Part shown: piece by piece, positions 54,790-64,000 of the stretch | Position numbering within the stretch: position 1 is the first letter of the stretch | How the letters are laid out: every line of letters begins with the position of its first letter | NCBI GenBank assembly: GCA_008692225.1 | Contig: VICG01000008.1 | Location: 2,134,001-2,198,000 of the forward strand | Origin: Monilinia fructicola | Taxonomy: Eukaryota > Ascomycota > Leotiomycetes > Helotiales > Sclerotiniaceae | DNA: 64,000 nucleotides | Reading direction: 5' to 3' | Translations under genes and position numbers: made by a program | Notes under the pieces: model-generated | What the model saw: only the letters and a program-made list of their open reading frames with translations | The model's database searches: none | What the model was told of the DNA's origin: nothing

Positions 54790-56608
54790 GTGTTCTAATA
54801 CAATCAACTACAGCTAATCATCTTTGGTTTTTGCTTTTGATTCCTTTCAAGTTTGGGACGACTGTTTATGGGCGCATATCGGCTTTATGATACCCATCCG
54901 CACACTTCAAACTACTCCTTTTTCTTTGTTCTGTTCTATTATGGTTTTTTTCACATCTGATCGTCGCATTCAATCAACTGGCGTTTTCACAGCTTTCTGA
55001 CAACCCGATCCTCACCGTCTGACCTTTGAGACTCTCCTCGAAACTCCAATCAGACGATGAGTATCAGCCAGATTTCTCCAAGCAGGTCTACTGTTAAGCG
55101 TTTGCAAAATCCAAAGATTTTCGGACTAGATGGTTCAGATTGCGTCCGATCCTTTCCCTCCGGGCTTTCACAAGTCCCTCCCTTTTCTGGTGCCACCTCA
55201 TTACAAAATAACGTCTCAAGTCTTTTGATGATTGGCACCTGATGTTCTATTTCCTTTGTTTTTCATTTTCATTCTGTGGTCTTGACTTCAGATGGCGTCT
55301 TCTTTTTGCGCAGGTTTATGGGGTAGATGAACAGCATATGGGATGGATGGCGCGATGGGCGTCAAAAAATGCATAGTGGTGGAGTATGGATTGAGGGATG
55401 GATGAATGATTGATGGGTGGATTTCATGTTTCTTTGGTTCTTTGCATGGTTCTTACAGCGAGTGATTTTGAGTGTGGGGCATTAGATACATATGAACAGA
55501 TACGGACATACAAACCCCCACCAGGTAAATGGTGTGTAATTAATAAATAGGTAGATAGTTGAATTAAAATTCTTGATTCATTCTGGTGTTTTTACATTTT
55601 CCATGGTGACGGTGAAGGTGACGGTGGCGATGGCAATGGTGAGTGAGTAGCAACATTTGAGTTATTTTTCAGTCAAAGTTACAGCGAACCCACCAGACGA
55701 AAACTTGGATAGAGTTTGGGGGTTCAGATTATCAGCTGCAAAAGCATTGGCGCGAGTTCATCCTCCACGGCAGAAAAGTTTATCACGCATGAAACGGGTC
55801 GAGGAGAGGTGGACTCTGGGGACTTGGACGCCTTCTCCTCACCTCGCAAACTCAAAATGAGAGTTTCAAAGGTAGCATTTGATTGGCCGCGTTGAAGATC
55901 TCAGAAATGTACAGAGGATGTTTAAATGTGAGAGTATGACTCAGGAGTCAGGACAATATTTTCTGCAAGTGCGCAGACGCGCAGGCTAGTCCAAGGGAAT
56001 TTGCAGCCCCCTGTTCCACGGAAAACCCTGGTGAATGAATGAAATGGACGCTCCTGGAACCTAACTAGAGATCAACTACTGCCATGCCCAATAATGTAAC
56101 GCGAGCCAGTGCAAGGCTAGCTATCTTCACACATCCATATGCAAGGTGAGCGAAGCCGGAGTCTCTGCACTCTCACCATCGTCCCAGAAGCTGGAACGCA
56201 TCCGTCATACAGACTACGGCACGTACACGAGGGCGATCAATCCGATCCAGAACAATTACTCAACGTCTGGCGTACATGCCATGCTACGGAGTACTCGCCC
56301 ACACAGCAGCCGGGAGACACATCAGGCTACACGAAGGGCGCGAACGAGATGACGGAGATCGCGTGACGTCGTGGGGGCGAAAAAGAACGAGAATGCACGA
56401 CGGGCTCCGCATGGGCGAGGGGGGATCGCGAATCGCGGTGAGGATACGCACATACTGTACCCCTCGCCATCTGACGATGGAACCATGAGCTTTTGCCCCG
56501 GGCATCCGATCGCGAGTCTGGAGCTGGGCCCTCGATAACATCGATGCAGATTTGAGGTGTGGCAATGGTGGCGTGCATTTTGCTTGGTGCGCGAGGGTTG
56601 CAGGGAGG

Positions 56609-56658
56609 ATGCACACACGCACACACGCACACACGCACACACGCACACACGCACACAC
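56609..56658. repeat. ACACACGC octanucleotide array
   Basis: Six near-perfect CACACACG units. Confidence 0.85.
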
Positions 56659-58384
56659 GTACATACATAGATCCTTTGCCTGGAGAGTGCCTGCGCATCC
56701 GTCTCCCCAGTAGCTCTCTGCGCTAATTCAAAATTCAATGATTCATCCATGGGACTATGGACCGCATAAGTACAGCAGAACCTTCGACGCCACGGAACGT
56801 CCTGCGCGAATTTCCCTTCTGCAAATGTGAGCGCAGGGGAATTTTCAAGGTTGGGGGGCCGGGGTCCGGCTCGGAAAGGTTGGCTCGATGGCCTGATGTC
56901 CAGACTCCGTGGCGTGAAGCTACAGTACTGGGTGCTGGGTACTTAACGCGCAGCCTCGTCGTTAATCACGACGAGATTGCGTTCATGCGTCCTGTCCGTG
57001 TGGAATCGTGAGCTTCCCGAAGTCCACATGGGCATCTCATGATTCTCGTCGCGACTTCTCGAGTGCGCTTCTTGATATACGACGAGGATGGCCAGCGCTG
57101 CGCTGAGGAGCTGGAGGCACGGGGTACAGAGTAGGGGCTGTGTATGCGATACGAGGCCCACGTTGTTCTCGCTCGTCTTTTCAATTCTCCGAGAATCATC
57201 TATAAGGTTACTGTACTGCAGTCGGATCCAGATCGTGGAGGATCTTATTATGCAGCCCCCGTCTCACGAACAGGTAGATGCACAATGCACATACCGGTAC
57301 TTGCCCTTGCCTGCTACTGTATGAGTTTATCCAATTTAATTTCATCCCTCGCTTCTCTTTCCCTTGTGATCACAACCTTGGAACCTTGGAATCGCAAGGC
57401 CCCTTCGAATTCGTACCTCGCAAGCCTCAACCACAGCCACAGCCATGGTGGCTCATCATCAACATCACGTGTGTATTTCCAGCAGCTAGCTGCAAAGGCT
57501 CCGGTTTTGCGGGGAATTGCCTGTCGTTTAAGATCTGTGGATAACCATGTCATGTTTCAAAACGCGTTGGATCATCCTGGCTTTTAATATATGTGACGGA
57601 TATTGTTTCTCCACAATAGATTAAAGCGACAAAGGAAAAGGTTAAAATGTTGATTGCGTTTGGAGAACTCAGGACAGTAGTCATGGGAATGGTTGGATGA
57701 AAATGGAGGGAATACGGACAGGCGGTCCGCCGTATCTGTTGAGCGGTAAGAAGGAGGTGGAAGAGATGGATGGAATGGAGAATGGGTGATGGTTCTAGAG
57801 CTAACTATGTGGTTGGCTTGAAGGATCATATATATAGTAATATATGTTTATGCAAGTTCGAAGTTGGACGGGGAATTTGTCAGGGGGATTCGTTGACGCC
57901 TCATGGCCAAGCGATTACAGGTAAAGCAAGTGCAATTGCAAGTCTCCATCTATCTATCACATCACAGAGCTACTCCTTCATTTTATCTCCCCCTTCATTC
58001 GAAATTCTTTTTTCACATCCGAATTCCGAAAGAGAAGTTTGAATTCCCCGTTTTGTTTTCTTGATCTTCTATCGAATACTGTACTTCTAGTCTTCTGCAG
58101 CGTGCCCTACCATGCCAAGCTCGCATTAACGCATCAGAGATGCAAGCAAGTGCTCGCTTCATTATACCCAAATCAGATGAACTCAAACCAACCATGGATT
58201 TATTATATATGAGACGACAACTCATACCCGGACCGTCCTGCCTTGAAAACCACCAAACCCATACCATTTCTTCATAACGTTTCGCTTTTATACCTCAATC
58301 ATACCCTTTGCGTTGTGCATATGACTCCATTCGGCGTTTACACCATGCTGGAATTTCCTACTTGAGGAAGCGCTAGTTCTCGGC

Positions 58385-58390
58385 GGCTAA
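58385..58390 (+). promoter_or_regulatory. GGCTAA, candidate Xyr1/XlnR site
   Basis: GGCTAA about 355 bases before the GH131 ATG fits the GGCTRR consensus of the cellulase activator Xyr1/XlnR. A six-base match is expected by chance, so this is only suggestive. Confidence 0.3.
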
Positions 58391-58540
58391 GGATTCCAAA
58401 TTTGATAATGACACTTTAATTTGGGAAATTGAAGGTGCAAAGAAAAAGTTTCCGAACAACGAGTTCTTAATTTGTTTTGTAGTATTGCTTAGGTGGGTAT
58501 CGCATCATCCAAACTGCCTTGCGATCGAAAGATGTAATCC

Positions 58541-58550
58541 TCTATAATAA
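58541..58550 (+). promoter_or_regulatory. TATA-like box of the GH131 gene
   Basis: TCTATAATAA about 200 bases before the ATG, followed by a pyrimidine-rich leader (58565-58680) typical of highly expressed fungal genes. Confidence 0.35.
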
Positions 58551-58744
58551 GTCTGGATTCCCTATTCCATCGCTCTTTTTCTGACTTTTCTTTGATCTTT
58601 GTCCTGTGTGCTATTCAGTTCGTTTCACTCTTTTTAAACTTTGTTTTCTATTCGTACGCCCACTCTCTTTTCTAGACGTTTTAAAATATCCAGTGGGTAT
58701 TCAGCCAAGATACTTGAAGTATCTCCAAATCAATTTCAAACACA

Positions 58745-60548
58745 ATGCATTTTTCAAAGAAGGCTCTGGCAGCCCTTATTGGGTCTGCAACTAGCGCTAG
58801 CGGTACGATCTTGTGGGATGGTCGATTCGATTCCTCGACTATGAACGAATTGCAGGCTTGGTCATGGAGCAACCAAGTTGGTGATTACCAGAATTATATC
58901 GTGAGTGCTTGGTGCTTTATCTACTCATGAGTTGAGTGGTATGGATAAGATCTAATGGAGAAATAGCATGGCTCAGGTAACATCACCGAATATGTTGCCT
59001 TTGATAGCAGCTACAAGAACCCAGCCGATTCCGGATCTGCTCTTGGTGCCAAGATCACCCTTGATAAAACCTCCTATTGGAATGGACAAACTATGCGTCG
59101 TACCGAATTGATTCCTCAAACCACAGCTGCGATTGGTAGCGGAAAGGTCTACTATCATTTCAGCATCATGCATACTGAGACCAACCCACCCAGCATCTAC
59201 AGAGAACATCAAATTGCTTTCTTCGAGAGCCATTTTACTGAATTGAAGAGTGGTTGGATTAGTGGAGAGTCTGGTTCTAGTGATCCTTTGTTGAGATGGT
59301 ATGCTAGTTCTACTAGTCAGTGGAGTACTAACTGGACTGCTGGTGTCTGGCACAACATTGCCTACGGAATTGTATGTTTAAATTCTTTCTTTCTTTCCTT
59401 CCTTAAGAAAACTAACAAATTGCCCAGGATTTCTCCCCGCCGGCTCAGTTTGAATTCTACCACTCCACTGGATCTGACGCCCTTACCCTAACTGTCCCAG
59501 CTGTCAAGGTATCTGCCTCATCCAACGGTGCAGACTGGCACTTGGGTGTCCTTGAACTCCCTGTCACCGGCCAGACCGACGAAACCGAAGATTTCTATTT
59601 CTCGGGTGTGTATATTGAGAGTGGATCACTTACCACTAGTGTTGCCGGACCTGGAGGAGTTGTTTCGCCAAGCTCTAGTTCATCTGCAACCACGTCAGTA
59701 GACACTTCTTCTGCTTCTTCTAGCTCAGTTGTTCCTGTTTCTTCAAGCTCCGCCCCAGTGGTGGTAGCTTCTAGTGCTTCATCGACTCAAGCTGTTTCTA
59801 CTGAAGCTCCTGTCCCTTCTTCATCTGCTATTGTGTCGTCTGTCGTTACTTCTGCAACTGAAGCACCATCTTCTTCTGTCCCTTCAATCGTTCCATCATC
59901 ATCCACCGCTGTCGCAACCCAACAACCATCATCGGCACCGGTCGCATCTTCCTCAACCAAAAAGAAGTCTTGCACAAAGAAAGCTTCCTCCGCTACCCCC
60001 ATCGTCAGTGTCCCAGCCCAATCCTCAAGTCCCGCCAGCGCATCGCTCGTCGAATTCACATCCACCCAAACCGTAACGACCGTCGACATCATTCCCACAA
60101 CCGTCTATGTCATGTCACAGCGGGTGGCTCAACATACGCATCAACATCCACCGTTTCCACCACCTACACCTCCGAATCCGCCATCACTTCTAGCTCATCC
60201 ATAGCCATTGCCGGACCATCTACTTTTGTTACTTCCAAAAAGTCTTGCACCAAGAAAGCTTCCGCTTCTGCTGCTCTTTCTTCTCTCGCGGGAAATAACA
60301 ATGCCGTCGCTTCTTCTTCTGCAGCTCTGACCCCCGCTTCTAGTGTCCCTCACACAACCGCCACAATCACCCTTACGCAAACTACCTCCACAACTGTCTC
60401 TTCAAGTGCCGGTGCTACCGGCACGGGAGCAAGTGGTTCGATCGCTAAGTATATGCAATGCGGAGGTATCAACTGGACGGGAAGCGGAACTTGTGTTAGT
60501 GGCTCGACTTGCACAGTGCAAAATCCATATTATTCCCAGTGTGTTTAA
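58745..60548 (+). CDS. GH131 beta-glucanase with C-terminal CBM1, frame-disrupted
   Basis: Exons 58745-58900, 58967-59371 and 59428-60548. A signal peptide (MHFSKKALAALIGSATSASG) precedes the GH131 domain: TILWDGRFDSSTMNELQAWS, WSNQVGDYQNYIHGSGNITE, SYWNGQTMRRTELIPQTTAA, YREHQIAFFESHFTELKSGW and WHNIAYGI. GH131 enzymes cleave beta-1,3/1,6- and beta-1,4-glucans outside the cell. A long Ser-rich linker leads to a CBM1 (YMQCGGINWTGSGTC, NPYYSQCV) at the very C-terminus. Two oddities: a tandem TGTCA duplication at 60108-60117 shifts the frame in the linker, so as written the protein stops at 60204 and loses the CBM1; and exon 3 starts DFSPPAQFEF where another frame reads AGSV, suggesting compensating +2 and +1 insertions. 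It faces the GH7 gene downstream. Confidence 0.9.
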
Positions 60549-62493
60549 GTCTGCGCCGTTGAAATCTATGGGGCGGGGGGTAATGGAGAGGGGAACGGGA
60601 GAAGTGATGCGAGACGAGCCGTGAAATTTTATTCTGTGTATATAGTTTCAAAGTGCGTGTGATTCGAAGTCAATAGTCTGGAATCGGGATTCTCAATCAA
60701 GTACATATTTGCCCATGATCTCGATAGCATCGATGTATCCAGTCTGCAGATTCTTTGCGGAAAGTCCGAAATTTCTTGATGGCTTGTTGGGGGGGGGGGG
60801 GTGGTCCTGGGTGTTTATGCGTGGCATGTATGTGCAGAGGTAGTCGGCTAGGTGCGATGGTAGTAACTGGTATATTCTCTCAATATCTATATCATTAGCC
60901 GGTCTTTAAATCGAACTAGATAGGTGCGTCGACTCTGGATCTTGATGTCTGGTCAATAGAGTGTTGATGACGATGATGGATGGACGATAAACCGAGAGAT
61001 AATTCGCAAATACAAGTCATCTATGTAATCTTCCGCTTGCCTCCTCCGTCCCTTTTGCTCTATAGATGTATTGATACGTTGACACACATGCATACATGCA
61101 TGCATGCATGCATCCATCCACATCACGCATCCTAATATCCGTAAAATTTCACAAAGTAGAGAGTCCATCAACCCCTCCTCAGGGGATCGAGAGGACAGAG
61201 TGATATATTTCACGACGCGGCGGTAAACTTGCCGAGGACCGAGGACCGAGGACCAAGGATCAAGAACCAAGAACCAAGGACTAGTTTCATATTAATTGGT
61301 TGGTAGAAAATGAGATACGATAGATGATGGACGACAACCCAGTTTTCCAAACCCCTCACTCACTCACGCACGCACGCGCGCGCGCATCAGAAAGTATAAC
61401 GGAAAACGGACAGGGAGGAATCTAAAGGGGAGGCTGGAATGTCCGGATGTGCGAGATGGACTGGGTGGGTGGGGGAAATGGGAATGGGAATTGGAATGGC
61501 AATCGAGGGCTCGAAATGTAGCGCGGAGTGGATACTTTTTGGAGAGTTTGTAGGCGGGGAGGCGGCTGGGGTGGGGAGTGTTGATTGGATGGTGGGGAGA
61601 GTTTGGGTGCGTGGGTGCGGGGGTGCGTGGATGGATGGATGGGGTGGGATTTTGGGGGGTCGTTTTGAAGAGATTTGGAGCTGAGGAGGAGGAGGAGGAT
61701 GTACGTACGTACGATTTTGGAAGGGAGCTCGAGATGGTGGGTGGAGCTTTCGGTGGGATGGTGACGCGACTCGAATGATTGATTGACATCGGGGAAGGAG
61801 GGGGGGGATGGGACATGATTTGTAGCGTAGAAGCGATTGGGCGATGGCCACGATACCGATTAGCGTGGTGGAATGAACGCCAATTCGCCGCATGGGAATC
61901 CATCATAGCATGGCCACTAAATGATGTTTATCTTTTATGCCAACGCGCCCAGTGGCACATGAGAACAGGGATGGGAGATGATGGCATGGATCTTCCTTTG
62001 TGAAGAACGCTACTGGATAGGCACGGGTGGTATCTTCAAGACTTGTGGATATGTCCGCGCGGATTTCTGGTCCAGAACCATGAACGGACGGGGTGTGAAT
62101 CGCGCCTGTGGGAATTTGGCACCGCTGTGCTGAGCGGAGTGATGGATCGATGTGAGCCGCAGATCAAAGGACGCCGGCGTGAGGCTCGAGGAATCAAACC
62201 ATCCATTGCACGAGTGTTGAAGGTCGTGCTAGCAGAAGATAATCACCGTTTGTTCACTCAACATCATGGCAAAGTTAGATGCGCGAAAAGAATAATTTTT
62301 ATTTCATGTAAATTTCCGTCTCTGATGATCCTGAGGATCAAGCCTATATACCACTATTGCTAATATATACAAAACATGAAGATAAACCCCACAATCCAAA
62401 CCCAACATAGCACAAAAGGTGCCCTGTAATTTTCTTTTATTTCGCTCTGAGCGTGGTCTTGCCAATCGGTGTATCGAGGCTACGTGTGCCCAA
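60549..62493. other. gene-free interval between convergent cellulase genes
   Basis: A 3' flank for both genes. It has a G12 run (60789-60800), CATG repeats (61087-61112), GGACCGA repeats (61234-61280), CACG/CGCG repeats (61360-61385) and GGAT/GGTG G-rich repeats (61560-61700). The antisense 180-codon frame at 61364-61906 is Pro/His/Ser low complexity and is not taken as a gene. Confidence 0.5.
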
Positions 62494-64000
62494 TTATGCG
62501 GAGACACATTGGGAGTAGAATGGGTTTTGCTCGACACATTTGCCCTCGGCGCAGGTCTTGCCACCGGTGCAGTTGCCGTAAAGGGGAACGGATCCAGAGG
62601 AGGCGGTGGTGGCTGGGGCAGCGGCGGAGGTAGCGATGACGGTTGGGGCGGCGACGGAGGTCTGGAAGGTGCTGGATGCGCTGACCTTGGAGCACTTCTT
62701 CTTGGTGGCGGTGCTGGATGCAGCTGGGGCAGAGGCAACTGGGGCAGAGGCAACTGGGGCAGATGAAGCTGGAGCAGATGCAACTGGGGCAGATGAAGCT
62801 GGAGCAGAGGCAACTGGGGCGGATGAAGCTGGAGAGCAGAGGCAACTGGGGCGGATGAAGCTGGAGCAGAGGAAGCTGGGGCAGATGAAGATGCAACGCT
62901 AACTACGGCAGCGACAGGAGACTTAGCGGCAGTGGTAGCAGGAGCAGAGCTGGATGCGGAACCGGAAGAGCTACCGATGATGGGGCCTTGAAGGTAGATC
63001 CGATTGGTCCGTATTTGATGCCGGAGAAAGTAACATAGGCAGATCCAGAAGCAGCCTCAACATCAGCAGGAGCACCAGAGGTGGCAGCGCAAGATCCACG
63101 AGCAACACCTGGAGCGGTGGCATCCTTGGAGGCTGGGTAGGCAGAGTCGAGCCAGAGCATGTTTACGTTGTAGTCATCCCAGATGGAGAGAACAAGAACC
63201 ATACCAGCAGCCATCTTCTTACCCATAGCAGCCATACCTCCCTTCTTGGTGAAGTAGTCAACATCGCCGAAAGCAGTCTTTTGGGCGGAGCAGAAGTCAT
63301 CAGTGATAGAGTTTCCAGAGACACCAGAGATATCGGAGTTTGGTTGTTCAAAGACAACATCGCCTTGAACGTAGAAACGCTTTGATCTCGGTGAGAGTTC
63401 CGGTTTCGGTTCCGTCATCAGTGATGAATTGGGTAACAACGCTGAACTCCTTGGTGGTGTCAATGGTCTTTCCACTTCCGTAGAAAGTGGTGTTACCCAT
63501 ACGGTATGGGTTGAAATCACATCCATCGGCATCACAGACACCAGTGTTTGCGGTACAGTCATCACCAGTGCAAGAGGTTTGACCCTCAGTTGTGCAGACG
63601 TGAGGAGTAAGAGCCTGGGACATAGAGTTGGCTTCCCAGACATCGAACTCGGAGCAGCAGGATCCGATGTTACCGGTTCCAGAGTTGGCAGAGTTGCTAT
63701 CAGGCTTCCAGCCGACGTTGTTGGCCTATTGAAATAATTAGTTCTGAGTCTCTGTGAGTGGCACCTGTGAAAACTTACAGTTCCATTGACGAACTTCATG
63801 TCTTGAGGACATTGAGCATCGCAATAACCAGTACCATATTTGGCACCAGCCTTGTTGGTAGGGTACTTGGACATTCCTCCGTCTTTGTCCATAGGAACGA
63901 AGTAAAGAGCACCGTTGAGACCGCAAGGAAGTTTGGACACATCAACAGTGAAGGTGAACTCGTTACCCAAAAGAGCAAACTCCTTGTAGGTGGTCTCAGA
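62494..64000 (-). CDS. GH7 cellobiohydrolase with C-terminal CBM1, 5' partial, frame-disrupted
   Basis: Exons on the minus strand: >64000-63779 and 63725-62494; the intron is 63778-63726. Start outside the window. GH7 hallmarks: [59 protein letters not shown] and the catalytic [12 protein letters not shown] (E-x-D-x2-E). The enzyme releases cellobiose from cellulose chain ends and is secreted. Frame breaks: an extra base at 63380 ([11 protein letters not shown]), one missing near 62990 (GSTF|GPIIGS-like) and a duplicated CT at about 62831-62836 inside the linker. The linker is a repeat of [10 protein letters not shown] units. The C-terminal module has LYGNC then [11 protein letters not shown] and NPFYSQC: four Cys but a first loop five residues shorter than usual CBM1. 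Stop at 62494-62496. Confidence 0.92.

Larger units (their letters stand above)
54790..58744. other. gene-free interval upstream of the GH131 gene
   Basis: The 3' flank of the regulator-like gene, then DNA of ordinary complexity with no convincing ORF. An ACACGC array lies at 56609-56658. The last 1.1 kb is the presumed GH131 promoter. Confidence 0.5.

Noticed and set aside
61364..61906. 180-codon minus-strand ORF between the cellulase genes
   Set aside because: Pro/His/Ser-rich low complexity over G-rich repeats; no start context or conserved motif.

Overview
This is filamentous ascomycete DNA. Protein genes have short GT..AG introns with CTAAC-type branch points. They encode a class I chitin synthase, the SM protein Sly1, a sedolisin and CBM1-bearing cellulases. 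The intergenic DNA is full of microsatellites, and there is a roughly 10 kb AT-rich island containing a RIP-mutated LTR retrotransposon. Gene content and protein style suggest Leotiomycetes, probably Sclerotiniaceae (Botrytis/Sclerotinia relatives). That placement is inference, not something a search confirmed.

Layout. 1-1255 (+): alpha/beta hydrolase, 5' end outside the window. 1564-2643 (-): gamma-glutamylcyclotransferase-like protein cut by an in-frame TGA. 3908-4203 (+): small degenerate coding remnant. 4.2-6.4 kb: repeats. 6425-9661 (-): class I chitin synthase with many one-base frame breaks. 12338-13147 (-): low-molecular-weight protein tyrosine phosphatase with a 14-nt micro-exon. 14409-16337 (+): sedolisin. 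17587-18559 (+): GC-rich DUF218-like gene. 20010-22356 (-): Sly1. 22.99-23.41 kb: (ATT) tract of about 139 units. 25362-29416 (+): PNUTS-like protein phosphatase 1 regulator. 32.3-42.1 kb: AT-rich island with a Ty3/gypsy element (33181-41777) whose LTRs and target-site duplication are still recognisable. 42.4-42.85 kb: (ACAAAT)n tract. 42.9-51.9 kb: no recognised gene. 51984-54789 (+): conserved fungal protein with a Cys/His cluster. 58745-60548 (+) and 62494->64000 (-): convergent GH131-CBM1 and GH7-CBM1 cellulases, which probably act together on plant cell walls.

A recurring oddity is that many otherwise well conserved genes carry one-base (sometimes 2- or 5-base) indels, often in homopolymers. 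Conserved protein resumes in another frame straight after each break. Three genes (phosphatase, sedolisin, Sly1) are clean. This looks more like consensus sequence error than gene decay, but the sequence alone cannot settle it.

I found no convincing new biological system. The most interesting items are the LTR element with opposite RIP polarity in the two halves of its LTRs, a 2.4 kb unassigned segment inside that element, matching sequence on both sides of the AT island, microsatellites arranged as large hairpins, and the disrupted cellulase pair.
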